A stretch of 64,000 nucleotides of DNA from JBKHYJ01 sp046565505 (GTDB lineage Bacteria; Acidobacteriota; Blastocatellia; UBA7656): the NCBI GenBank assembly GCA_046565505.1, contig JBKHYJ010000104.1:1-64000 (forward strand). The letters are read 5' to 3'. Under the pieces are notes generated by a model. The model saw only the letters and a list, made by a program, of their open reading frames with translations. It had not been told where the DNA came from and did no database searches. Shown in pieces: positions 24,787 to 33,281 of this stretch. The position numbers were made by a program, and so were the translations under genes. How positions within the stretch are numbered: position 1 is the stretch's first letter; every line of letters starts with the position of its first letter.

Positions 24787-25953
24787 ATGGCTTACACACT
24801 CAGTGAAGAGGAGCAGTTAATCATTGCGACGGTCAAGCAATTTTTAGAGCGCGAAGTTGCGCCGGTCGCGTCGGAGCTGGAACACCGCAACGAGTACCCG
24901 ACGCAGATCGTCGAGCGGATGAAAGAGATGGGCCTGTTCGGCGCGAACGTGCCCGAAGCGTATGGCGGGCAGGACCTCAGCTACACTGTCTTCGCGGTGA
25001 TATTCGAGGAAATCTCCCGCGTGTGGATGGGGCTTGCGGGCATACTGGGCACGCACACGGTCTTGTGCGACGTGCTGGCGCGGTTCGGCACCGAAGAACA
25101 GAAGCAGAGGTTCCTGCCCGTCCTGGCGCGCGGCGAAAAGCGCGGCGCCATCTGCCTGTCGGAGCCCCAAGCGGGCACGGACCTCCAGGCGATCCGAACG
25201 ACCGCGGCGCGGCGCGGCGACCACTACCTGATCAACGGCTCTAAGATGTGGATCACAAACGGTCGGCGCGCGGAAGCCATGTTGATACTGGCAAAGACGG
25301 ACAAAGATGCGGACCCCGTCTACTCGGGGATGAGCGCCTTCGTCGCGGAGAAAGGCGGGCCCGGCTTGTCCGTAAGCCGCGACATAGACAAGCTAGGGTA
25401 CAAGAGCCTTGAGACATGCGAGCTCTTGTTTGAAGACTTCCGCGTGCCGGCGGCGAATTTGATAGGCGGGCGCGAGGGCGAAGGCTTCAGGCAGGTGATG
25501 ACGGGCCTGGAATCGGAGCGCATCAACGTGGCGGCGCGCGGGCTCGGGGTCGCGCGGGCGTCGTTTGAAGAAGCCATCCGGTACGCGCAGCAGCGCCAGA
25601 CGTTCGGTAAGGCGATTTGCGAGCACCAGGCGATTCAGTTGAAGCTCGCCGACATGGCTACGAAGATCGAGGCGTCGAGGCTGCTGGTCTACGCGGCGGC
25701 GGAAAAGAAAGACCGCGGCGAGCGGTGCGACCTCGAAGCAGGTATGGCGAAGCTGTTCGCGACCGAGACCGCGCAGGAGTGCTCGCTAGAAGCGATGAGG
25801 ATATTCGGCGGCAACGGCTACGCGAAAGACTTTCCCGTCGAGCGCTATTACAGGGACGCGCCGCTGTTGATAATCGGCGGCGGCACGAACGAGCTACAGA
25901 GGCTTGTGATCGCGCGCAACCTGCTCAAGAAGTACTCGGTCAGGGATTCTTAG
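24787..25953 (+). CDS. Acyl-CoA dehydrogenase
   Basis: A 388-residue FAD-dependent acyl-CoA dehydrogenase that introduces the alpha-beta double bond in acyl-CoA. The FAD/substrate motif AICLSEPQAGTD and the C-terminal signature MRIFGGNGYAKDF are clear. At the usual catalytic Glu position (YEGT) the sequence is GGGTNE. A Glu is instead found at E244 in GLESERINVAA, the helix-G position used as base by isovaleryl-CoA and long-chain dehydrogenases. A branched-chain or long-chain substrate is therefore inferred. The start is backed by AGGAGG 7 bases upstream. It probably works with the thiolase just before it. Confidence 0.93.
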   Translation: MAYTLSEEEQLIIATVKQFLEREVAPVASELEHRNEYPTQIVERMKEMGLFGANVPEAYGGQDLSYTVFAVIFEEISRVWMGLAGILGTHTVLCDVLARFGTEEQKQRFLPVLARGEKRGAICLSEPQAGTDLQAIRTTAARRGDHYLINGSKMWITNGRRAEAMLILAKTDKDADPVYSGMSAFVAEKGGPGLSVSRDIDKLGYKSLETCELLFEDFRVPAANLIGGREGEGFRQVMTGLESERINVAARGLGVARASFEEAIRYAQQRQTFGKAICEHQAIQLKLADMATKIEASRLLVYAAAEKKDRGERCDLEAGMAKLFATETAQECSLEAMRIFGGNGYAKDFPVERYYRDAPLLIIGGGTNELQRLVIARNLLKKYSVRDS

Positions 25954-25989
25954 CGCGCCGGCCGGGTCCGGGCCATAAGCCGCCGCCGT

Positions 25990-26011
25990 CAGGGCGCATA
26001 AGAGCGCCCTG
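25990..26011 (+). terminator. Hairpin after the acyl-CoA dehydrogenase gene
   Basis: CAGGGCGC (25990-25997) pairs perfectly with GCGCCCTG (26004-26011) around a 6-base loop, followed by TAATTGCTAA. It lies 37 bases after the stop. There is no long T-run. Confidence 0.5.
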
Positions 26012-26133
26012 TAATTGCTAACTATGAGCGATGGGTCGTGGTCCCGCATGCCCCGCTTGACAGGCCCGGCGCCAGAGCTTATAAGCCTTAATCACTACCA
26101 ACATCCGGCAAATCCATATCTACAGGAGGGCTT

Positions 26134-28242
26134 ATGATCTCTCATAAAAAAATTACAAGCGCGCTGCTTTCCGCCGCCTTAGTCCTGCTCGCGGCCCGGC
26201 TCGCCTGGGCGAATGGGTTCACCCTGGAACAGGTGCTCAGCTCGCCATTCCCTTCGGACCTCGTCGCGTCCAAGCAAGGCGACAAAGTGGCCTGGGTCTT
26301 CGACGCACAGGGCAAGCGCAACATCTGGATAGCCGAAGCTCCCACATTCAAAGGGAGGCAGTTGACACGCTACAGCAAGGACGACGGGCAAGAGATCGGC
26401 GGCCCGGTCTTTTCCCCCGACGGCAACTGGATAGCTTACGTGCGCGGCGGCCCGCCCAATAGCGATAAAGATATTCCTAACCCCACGAGCGACCCGGCCG
26501 GCGCTCGCCAGGAAGTGTGGTTAGTCAACGCACGCACGGGGGCCACGATGAAGGCGGGGGAAGGGAGCGACCCGTTCTTTTCGCCGCGTGGCGACCGCGT
26601 CATGTTCAGCCTCGACGAGCACTTCTGGTCCGCGCCTATGCCCGCGGGCGTCGCAAAGACTTTGGCCGCGCCGACAAAATTATTCGAGATTCGCGGCGGC
26701 GTCCACAGCCCGACCTGGTCGCCGGATGGGCGGCTGCTCGCATTCGTCTCGGCGCGCGGCGATCACAGCTTCATAGGCGTCTATGACGCGGCGGCCGCCC
26801 GTATACGTTTCCTTGAGCCATCGGTCGACCGCGACATAGAGCCGCGGTGGTCGCCCGACGGGAGGCGCGTCGCTTTTATTCGCCTCTTCAACATCACAGA
26901 CACTTTGTCGGCGGACAGGGAGCGGCTGACGCCGTGGGCCATCCGCGTGGCGGACGTCACGACGGGCGCCGGAAAAGAGATTTGGAAATCCAGCAGCGGC
27001 GAGGCGGATTCTTTCTACCGCCTGCCGCTCGGCGAAGACATCTTGCAGTGGGCGGCGGGCGACCGGATCGTATTCGCTTCGGAGAAAGATGGGTGGGCGC
27101 ACCTCTACTCCGTCCCCGCGGCTGGCGGCGAAGTCATCGCGCTAACTCCCGGCGGCTACGAAGTTGAAAACGCTACGTGGTCGCCCGACCGCTCGTTCCT
27201 CGTCGTCGCCGCCAACGCCGGCGACATCAACCGCCGTCACCTCTGGAAAGTTAGCGTGACGGGCGGCGCGCCTCAGCGGCTCACGGGCGACGAAGGCATC
27301 GAGATGTACCCCGTGATGCTCGGCGGCGGGAAGCAGATAGCCTTTCTGCATTCGACGGCGCTCTACCCGCTGCTCCCCTACATCGCCTCCATGACCGGGC
27401 CGCCCGCGAGGCCGTTTGAGGGGGCCAGGCCGCTCGCGCCTCAGGCCATGCCTGAAAACTTCCCGACGAATCTACTGGTGGAGCCCGAGCAAGTTACCTT
27501 CAAAGCGGGCGATGGACTTGAGGTCCACGGCCAGTTGTTCAAGCCCAAGAATGCGAGCGGCCGCGCCCCCGCCGTGATCTTCATGCATGGGGGGCCGGTC
27601 CGCCAGATGCTGCCCGCGTGGCATTACGGCTACTACTACCATAACGCGTATGGCTTCAACCAATACCTGGCCAGCCGCGGCTACGTGGTGCTGTCGGTCA
27701 ATTACCGGAGCGGCATAGGCTACGGCCGCGCCTTCCGCGAGGCGAAGCACCGCGGCCCGCGGGGCGCTTCCGAGTATCAGGACATCGTGGCGGCCGGCAA
27801 GTACCTCCGCTCCCGCGCGGACGTTGACGGCAAGCGCATAGGGCTGTGGGGCGGGTCATACGGGGGGTATTTGACGGCGATGGGGTTGGCCCGCGACTCT
27901 GACATGTTCGCCGCCGGCGTGGACCTGCATGGCGTTCATGATTGGAGCCGCCGCGTAGGCCCGAGCCCCTGGGCGACTGGCGACCTGGCGAAGCTCGGGC
28001 GCGAGTCTTCGCCCATCAGCTCCGTCGATAAATGGAAGTCGCCCGTCCTGCTCATACACGGGGACGACGACCGCAACGTGGCTTTCAATCAAACCGTGGA
28101 GCTTGTCAGAAAGCTCCGCGAGCGCGGCGTAGAGTTTGAAGAGCTGGTCTTCCCCGACGACGTGCATGATTTCTTGCGCCACGAAAACTGGCTGCGGGCC
28201 TACGCCGCGGCGACGGATTTTTTCGACAGGCGTTTGAAGTAA
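26134..28242 (+). CDS. S9-family prolyl oligopeptidase-like secreted peptidase
   Basis: A 702-residue exported serine peptidase of the DPP4/acylaminoacyl-peptidase group. A signal peptide (about 1-26, ending ARLAWA) precedes a beta-propeller made of PD40/WD-like repeats (FSPDGNWIAYV, WSPDGRLLAFV, WSPDGRRVAFI). A C-terminal alpha/beta-hydrolase domain starts near 450. The catalytic triad is S575 in GGSYGGY, D646 in HGDDDRN, and H678 in DDVHDF. It would cleave small peptides in the periplasm. The start has AGGAGG 6 bases upstream. It stands alone and is followed by a strong terminator. Confidence 0.94.
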   Translation: MISHKKITSALLSAALVLLAARLAWANGFTLEQVLSSPFPSDLVASKQGDKVAWVFDAQGKRNIWIAEAPTFKGRQLTRYSKDDGQEIGGPVFSPDGNWIAYVRGGPPNSDKDIPNPTSDPAGARQEVWLVNARTGATMKAGEGSDPFFSPRGDRVMFSLDEHFWSAPMPAGVAKTLAAPTKLFEIRGGVHSPTWSPDGRLLAFVSARGDHSFIGVYDAAAARIRFLEPSVDRDIEPRWSPDGRRVAFIRLFNITDTLSADRERLTPWAIRVADVTTGAGKEIWKSSSGEADSFYRLPLGEDILQWAAGDRIVFASEKDGWAHLYSVPAAGGEVIALTPGGYEVENATWSPDRSFLVVAANAGDINRRHLWKVSVTGGAPQRLTGDEGIEMYPVMLGGGKQIAFLHSTALYPLLPYIASMTGPPARPFEGARPLAPQAMPENFPTNLLVEPEQVTFKAGDGLEVHGQLFKPKNASGRAPAVIFMHGGPVRQMLPAWHYGYYYHNAYGFNQYLASRGYVVLSVNYRSGIGYGRAFREAKHRGPRGASEYQDIVAAGKYLRSRADVDGKRIGLWGGSYGGYLTAMGLARDSDMFAAGVDLHGVHDWSRRVGPSPWATGDLAKLGRESSPISSVDKWKSPVLLIHGDDDRNVAFNQTVELVRKLRERGVEFEELVFPDDVHDFLRHENWLRAYAAATDFFDRRLK

Positions 28243-28267
28243 TCAAAACAAACGTCCGGCGGGCACG

Positions 28268-28328
28268 GGGCACGAGGGACGCGGGTCGCCCGGCGACCCT
28301 GCCGTTCCTCGTGCCCTCTGCGTTTTTT
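28268..28328 (+). terminator. Intrinsic terminator after the S9 peptidase
   Basis: GGGCACGAGG (28268-28277) pairs perfectly with CCTCGTGCCC (28307-28316). An inner GGGTCGCC/GGCGACCC hairpin fills the loop. After TCTGCG a run of six T follows (28323-28328). Confidence 0.75.
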
Positions 28329-28405
28329 CGCGAGTACTTTTTTCGGCCGCCACGGAAGAAAACCTGCCGCCTTGTGTCTAATAGTAATGTAGCCCTAATC
28401 TTTAA

Positions 28406-28990
28406 ATGTTAATGAGCATTCACGCGACACAATCAGATAACGCCGAGCGCGAGCTTATAATGAGGGCTCAGCGCGGGGACCGCTGCGCGTTTAAGGCCCT
28501 CTACGAGAGTTACCGCGACCGGGTCTATAACATCATATTTTACTCGATGGGCGACGAGCTTGCGTCGGAGGATATCCTCCAGATCGTCTTCATAAAGATT
28601 TACAGGGGCCTGCCGGGGTTCCGGTTCGAGGCGAGCCTCGCGACCTGGATTTATCGAATCACGCTGAACGAGTGCCTCAATCAGCAGCAGCGGCGGGGCG
28701 CGCAATACGTCCCATTTGAGGCCATACTCGGGAGCGACGACGAATTCGACAGCGCCGCGCCGCCCGACCTCGAGCACGCGGACAAAGAGCGCCGCGAGAT
28801 CATACGAAGGGCCATGATGGAGCTGCCCCCGAAGCTGCGCGACGTGATCGCGCTCAAGTACCTGGAGGGCCTCTCGTACGAAGAAATCGCCGCCGTTTTA
28901 GGGTGCGCGCCGGGCACGGTCGCCTCGCGGCTCAGCCGCGCGCTGGAAAAGTTGGAGACGCGGCTCAGGCCTCTTCGGCGGCTTCTGTAG
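28406..28990 (+). CDS. ECF RNA polymerase sigma factor (RpoE-like)
   Basis: A 194-residue ECF sigma factor. Region 2 spans about residues 18-90 (AFKALYESYRDRVYNI; the DILQIVFIKIYRGL core of 2.2-2.3; TWIYRITLNECLN). Region 4 spans about 125-185 (ELPPKLRDVIALKYLEGLSY; EIAAVLGCAPGTVASRL helix-turn-helix). It is followed 21 bases later by a zinc anti-sigma gene, the usual regulatory partner. An ATG at 28412 is an equally possible start; no ribosome site favours either one. Confidence 0.93.
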   Translation: MLMSIHATQSDNAERELIMRAQRGDRCAFKALYESYRDRVYNIIFYSMGDELASEDILQIVFIKIYRGLPGFRFEASLATWIYRITLNECLNQQQRRGAQYVPFEAILGSDDEFDSAAPPDLEHADKERREIIRRAMMELPPKLRDVIALKYLEGLSYEEIAAVLGCAPGTVASRLSRALEKLETRLRPLRRLL

Positions 28991-29011
28991 AAGTTCAGCG
29001 GAGTGATGCAT

Positions 29012-29728
29012 ATGAGATGTTGGCGAATGGATTTGTGGCGGAACTTTTCGCTTTACCTCAATGGCGAGCTTGCGCCGCGGAAGGTTAAGCGGGTCGAAGA
29101 CCACTTGCTGGACTGCGGGTCGTGTCGCGCGCGGCTCGCGCGCGTCCGCGGCGGTCACCGCCTCGCGCAAGCCGCGCCGAGGTTCACGCCCCGCCGCGAC
29201 CCCTGGGCCGCTATCGAAGCGGCGATCAGCGCCGAGCATGGCCGCTCGCTCCCGCGGGCTGAGCTTGCGCCGGCGGCGCGCGGGCGAGTGCCGGCACCGA
29301 GATTCGCGGTCGCACTGGCAGCCGCGGTGATTTTGTTATGCGGGCTGTGGGTCACTTCAAACAAGCGCGCTCCGTCAGCCAACCAGACAGCGGGGCCGCG
29401 CCCGTCAGACGCCCTCGACCTGCGCGAGTTTCAGACAGTGAGCATCGGCGACATGGAGCGCACGACGACGCCCCACGTCGTGGCCGAGGGCTACGTCAGC
29501 GAGATACGCATCAACGACGAAGACGGCGACCTGAGTTTCAGGCTGGTCGATAGCCTGGAGCGCGCCGAGCCGTTCATCATCTGCGAAATCATAGACCCGA
29601 TCAGGCTGGAGCCGCCGGCCATCGGCAGCCGCGTGCGCGTCTACGGCGTGAGTCGCTACGACAGCAAGCAGAACCATAACTGGTATGAGGTCCACCCCGT
29701 GCTCAACATCGAGGTGGTGAGGGATTGA
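29012..29728 (+). CDS. Anti-sigma factor with zinc-binding domain and OB-like exported domain
   Basis: A 238-residue predicted single-pass membrane protein. The N-terminal cytoplasmic part has the zinc anti-sigma motif HLLDCGSC (HxxxCxxC, about residue 30), expected to hold the ECF sigma factor just upstream. One membrane helix lies near residues 94-110 (FAVALAAAVILLCGLWV). The extracytoplasmic C-terminal domain of about 100 residues is rich in beta strands (VVAEGYVSEIRINDEDGDLS, then GSRVRVYGVSRYD), which looks like an OB-type fold; this is an inference. The ATG at 29012 is chosen since CGGAG lies 8 bases upstream; a GTG at 29003 would overlap it. Confidence 0.82.
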   Translation: MRCWRMDLWRNFSLYLNGELAPRKVKRVEDHLLDCGSCRARLARVRGGHRLAQAAPRFTPRRDPWAAIEAAISAEHGRSLPRAELAPAARGRVPAPRFAVALAAAVILLCGLWVTSNKRAPSANQTAGPRPSDALDLREFQTVSIGDMERTTTPHVVAEGYVSEIRINDEDGDLSFRLVDSLERAEPFIICEIIDPIRLEPPAIGSRVRVYGVSRYDSKQNHNWYEVHPVLNIEVVRD

Positions 29729-30435
29729 CGGGGGCCGGTCAGAAACGTCGCCGCCCGCGGGGGCGGCCGGAGAATTTTTTCCGCAGTAGTTTGTTGGTCA
29801 AGACTCTTAAACCTGATTCAGCGTCGTCTTTCGATGACCAGCTCGGAATCTTAAGCCGGCGCTGATTTTTTTAAGGCCCTTGATTACCGCGAAGTGATCC
29901 GGCGATGGCACGGACCAGCCGGCGGCGAGCTATGGGAAATAAGAAGGCGCGGTACGCACTTCCTGTCGCAGCCATCCCAGTTTTTGAACCTGAAAAATAC
30001 TGACATGAGGGCGCCTGCTTTTCTCCGCCCGCGGGCCCCCGCGTGCAGACGCTTATGCGAAAGACCTTGGGTTCCGCGCAGAGATTTTCAACCTGTTTAA
30101 TCGCGAAGACGACGGGCGCAACGCCGTCTTCGCGAATGATCCTGCGGGCAGGCCGCTTCCGAACTCTCGGGGCCGCGCCCGGCGGCGTCAACATTGTTGA
30201 CCCCCGAAGAGAGTTTCAATTAACGTTACGGTTGGGATTTCAGGCCGTGCCAATGTTCACGGCGAAGGCATGATCCGCCGCAAACCTGAGACGGTTCGCC
30301 AAGGGGGTGCGGGGGTAGGATGAGGCGGAGACAGAGAGGCGCGAAAGCTCACAAAGAATCATTCGCGTCTTCCCGCCTTTGTGAAGAGGGGATTGCCCCC
30401 GCACTCAATCACGGTCCGCTCTAATCGGGGTAAAA
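29729..30435. other. Gene-poor stretch between the anti-sigma gene and the ABC exporter
   Basis: A 707-base gap. The first 300 bases show no coding signal I can support. The middle holds a likely TonB-receptor relic (about 30045-30254). The last 150 bases include a purine-rich tract and lead into a GTG start at 30436 with GGGG a few bases before it. Confidence 0.5.
30045..30254 (+). pseudogene. Relic of the C-terminus of a TonB-dependent receptor, frameshifted
   Basis: In one frame the DNA reads GFRAEIFNLFNREDDGRNAV followed by FANDPAGRPLPN; a shift of one base near 30170 gives GGVNIVDPRREFQLTLRLGF. Both pieces are typical of the last 60 residues of acidobacterial carboxypeptidase-domain TonB receptors (RAEIFNLFN, then PREFQLTLRLGF). 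No upstream barrel or plug sequence was recognised, so only the tail remains. The call rests on motif memory and needs a search. Confidence 0.45.
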
Positions 30436-31134
30436 GTGCTGCTGACGGTCCGGGGCATATCTAAGCGATTTAGATTTCAGTGGGCGCTCGAAGGGGTGAG
30501 TTTCTCCGTGCGCGAGGGCGAGGTATTGGGCTTGATCGGCCCCAACGGGTCGGGGAAGACCACCCTCTTCGAGTGCCTGGCGGGGATACTGCCCGCGAGC
30601 GGCGGGGCCGTCGAATACCGCGACAGGGCGCTGCCGGCCCGCAGGCGCAAAGAGGCGCTCTTTTACATGCCGGATGGGATATTCCCCTGGGCCGAGCAGA
30701 CCGTGAGGTGGGCGCTCGGTTTTTTCGAGCGGCTTTACGGCGCGCGGGCGAAGTCGTCGGAGCTGGTCGAGCCTTTAAAGCTTGATAGGTTGATGAAGTC
30801 GCGTTTGGGCTCGCTGTCGAAGGGCGAGCGCAAGCGTGTGCTGCTGGCGATGAGCCTTTTGACGCCGCAGCCGCTGCTGATGCTGGACGAGCCGTTCGAC
30901 GGCCTGGACCTGCGCCAGACCCGTGACGTGATGGCGCTGCTCAGGAGCCATGCCGCGGGCGGCCGGACGCTGATGCTTTCCATCCACCAGCTCGTTGACG
31001 CGGCGCGGGTGTGTGATCGGCTGGTCCTGCTGAGCGCGGGGCATGTCGTAGGGGAAGGCAGCATTTCTGAGTTGCGCGCCCAGGCGAACCTGCCCGGCGG
31101 CGAGCTTGAGGATATTTTTCTTGCGCTCACATAG
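30436..31134 (+). CDS. ABC-2-type exporter ATP-binding protein
   Basis: A 232-residue ATPase. Walker A is GPNGSGKTTL, the Q-loop region lies near YMPDGIFPWA, the signature is a variant LSKGERKRV, Walker B is LLMLDEPFDGLD, and the switch His lies in LSIHQL. The order and size fit the CcmA/GldA-like ATPases that drive ABC-2 permeases. The start is GTG at 30436. Its last 29 bases overlap the start of the permease gene, so the two are coupled. The exported substrate is unknown. Confidence 0.88.
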   Translation: MLLTVRGISKRFRFQWALEGVSFSVREGEVLGLIGPNGSGKTTLFECLAGILPASGGAVEYRDRALPARRRKEALFYMPDGIFPWAEQTVRWALGFFERLYGARAKSSELVEPLKLDRLMKSRLGSLSKGERKRVLLAMSLLTPQPLLMLDEPFDGLDLRQTRDVMALLRSHAAGGRTLMLSIHQLVDAARVCDRLVLLSAGHVVGEGSISELRAQANLPGGELEDIFLALT

Positions 31135-32443
31135 TCTCGTCAGGCTCCTGTCGAAAGATTGGCGGGAGTTGCTGGCGTCGCGCGCCTACTGGCTCCTGCT
31201 GTTGATGATCGGGCCGCTGGTCGGCCACGGGTTCATCACGGCGGTCGACCTCTACGCCGAAGCGAGCGGCATCGGGGGCGGCGCGGCGGCGTTGTCGCAA
31301 GGGCTGACCCCGCTCGATGGCATTCTGGCGCCGACTTTCGGGGCCTATGACCTGGCGGTGATGCTGCTGTTCCCCTTCGTCGCGATTCGCCTGCTGGCGG
31401 CCGAGAAGGAGAGCGGCGCGTTGAAGCTGTTGCTTCAATTCCCCGCCAGCCTGGCGACGGCCCTGTCGGCGAAGGCCCTGGCGCTCGCGGGCGGGTGGCT
31501 GGTCGCGTGGGTCCCCGGCCTTCTGGCGCTGGTCTTGTGGAAGAGCTATGGCGGCCACCTGCATGCGCCTGAAACTTTGAACCTTCTGCTGGGGCACATG
31601 TTACACATGGCGCTCAGCACGGGGGTCGCGGTGGCGGCCGCCGCCATCGCCGAGAGCGCCGCGAGCGCCGCCATCGTGACCCTCGGGTTCACGCTAGGCA
31701 CCTGGGCGCTAGACTTCGTCGCGGCGGGGCGCGGCGGCTGGCTCCAGGAGGTGGCGGCTTACACCCCCGCGGCGGCGCTGCGCGTATTCGAGCAAGGCCA
31801 GTTGCGCCTCGCCACCGTCGCCGTGATAGCCGCGCTCGGCTTCGGCGGGTTCGTGATGGCGGCGGTGTGGCTGCACACGGGGCGCGGGTGGCGACACAGG
31901 CTGCTTGCGACAGCCGTCTTGGCCCTGTCGCTCGCGGCTGTCGTGGGCATGGCCGGCGGCCTGCGGCCGAGCTGGGACCTGAGCGAAAATCGCCGCAACT
32001 CTTTCCCGCCCGCCGACGAGGCGACGCTGCGAAAGATTCGCGAGCCTCTGCTTATGAAAGTCTTTTTGTCGCCCGAAGACCCGCGATTCATGGACCTGGA
32101 CCGGGGCATCATAGGTAAGCTCAAACGGGTGCTGCCGCGGCTGGAAGTTGAATACGCCGCGAGCAGCCGCACGGGGCTGTTCGAGGACGCGGAAGACCAC
32201 TACGGCGAGGTGTGGTACGAGATGGGCGGGCGAAAGGTGATGAATCGCTCGACCACCGAGCCGATAGTTTTAGAGCGGCTATACGAGCTTGCGGGCCTCG
32301 ATGCGCCGGACCGCTCGGAGGAGAACGAATTCCCCGGCTACCCCCTGGCGGCGCGCCCGCGGGGCGCCTCATGGATTTTTTATATACTGTGGCCGCTGGC
32401 GACTATTCTGGCCTGGTGGCTGGCGCGATTTCAAAGGAGATAG
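31106..32443 (+). CDS. ABC-2-type permease with GldG-like C-terminal domain
   Basis: A 445-residue membrane protein. Six helices in residues 1-290 resemble GldF/ABC-2 permeases. After the sixth (AVLALSLAAVVGMAGGL) a soluble region begins with DLSENRRNSFPPADEATLRK. This is like the N-terminus of GldG, the auxiliary component that usually sits in a separate protein (DLTEDKRYTL type). A last helix near the end (ASWIFYILWPLATILAWWL) anchors it again. The TTG start at 31106 gives translational overlap with the ATPase gene. The fusion suggests that the export function is all in one chain; the substrate is unknown. Confidence 0.78.
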   Translation: MRIFFLRSHSLVRLLSKDWRELLASRAYWLLLLMIGPLVGHGFITAVDLYAEASGIGGGAAALSQGLTPLDGILAPTFGAYDLAVMLLFPFVAIRLLAAEKESGALKLLLQFPASLATALSAKALALAGGWLVAWVPGLLALVLWKSYGGHLHAPETLNLLLGHMLHMALSTGVAVAAAAIAESAASAAIVTLGFTLGTWALDFVAAGRGGWLQEVAAYTPAAALRVFEQGQLRLATVAVIAALGFGGFVMAAVWLHTGRGWRHRLLATAVLALSLAAVVGMAGGLRPSWDLSENRRNSFPPADEATLRKIREPLLMKVFLSPEDPRFMDLDRGIIGKLKRVLPRLEVEYAASSRTGLFEDAEDHYGEVWYEMGGRKVMNRSTTEPIVLERLYELAGLDAPDRSEENEFPGYPLAARPRGASWIFYILWPLATILAWWLARFQRR

Positions 32444-32445
32444 AC

Positions 32446-33192
32446 ATGAAGCTAAGTTCTTTAGTAATTCTCACACTAATCATCGTCGCAGTCGCGGCCC
32501 CGGCCGGCGCGCAGCGGTCAAAGAGGGCCGCCGCCGGAGCGAGGGCCGTGCACGTCGATTTGTCAAAGGAGAAAGTCGGGGGCGAGTCGGGCAAGTTCCT
32601 CTCGATGGTCGGCAACTGGGTTATCGTTCAAGACGGCGATAAGAAGTGCCTCGCGGTCGATGGCCGCCAGTGGATGAGGGGCCAGCCGGCGGGCGGTCTG
32701 GCGCAGAAAGCCCGCTCGATCTATGGCTCGCGCCACGAAGAGTTCATAGATAACGTGAAGGCCTTCGCTTATTTCCCTTACGCGGTCGCCAAGGAGGTTG
32801 AAGACTTCCGCGAAGGCGAGATCAGCGTGCGGTTCAAGCTCATCTCCGGCCAGCTCGATTCCTGCGCGGGCATTCTCTTCAACCTGAAGCCCAATGGCGA
32901 CTACCTTACCGTGCGCTTCAATGGCAAGGAGGATAACGTGGTGCTTTGGACCTTCAACAAAGGCAAGCGCAGCTTCGTCAAGCGCGGCTCGGAGAACGTC
33001 CCGCTGGCGATGAATCAGTGGAATGACCTGAAGGTAGCGATTCAGGGGACCAGTCTGCAAGCCTACCTTAACGGGAAGCTGCTGCTGGAATACACGCTGG
33101 CCGAGCCCGTGTCGGGCAAGGTGGGCGTGTGGTCTAAGACGGACAGCGTGAGCTATTTCGATGACTTCACCGTTACGCCGGCTCAGAGATAG
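32446..33192 (+). CDS. Secreted LamG/DUF1080-like beta-sandwich protein
   Basis: A 248-residue exported protein with a signal peptide (about 1-22, ending PAGAQ). The mature part has the features of a concanavalin-like jelly roll: GILFNLKPNGDYLTVRFNG, the WNDLKVAIQGTSLQAYLNGK strand, and the ending VGVWSKTDSVSYFDDFTV, common in DUF1080/3-keto-disaccharide hydrolase-like and LamG proteins. No catalytic residues were recognised. The start is set at 32446, where AAGGAG lies 6 bases upstream and 2 bases after the permease stop, so it belongs to the exporter operon. It may bind a polysaccharide or cell-surface ligand. Confidence 0.75.
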   Translation: MKLSSLVILTLIIVAVAAPAGAQRSKRAAAGARAVHVDLSKEKVGGESGKFLSMVGNWVIVQDGDKKCLAVDGRQWMRGQPAGGLAQKARSIYGSRHEEFIDNVKAFAYFPYAVAKEVEDFREGEISVRFKLISGQLDSCAGILFNLKPNGDYLTVRFNGKEDNVVLWTFNKGKRSFVKRGSENVPLAMNQWNDLKVAIQGTSLQAYLNGKLLLEYTLAEPVSGKVGVWSKTDSVSYFDDFTVTPAQR

Positions 33193-33281
33193 CCGGCACT
33201 CGTACGCGACAAGAGCCTTAAGCCTTACACACGCAGAAGCTGCTGAATTTACCGGAGCCTTGACCCGGGGAGGAGAGCATA

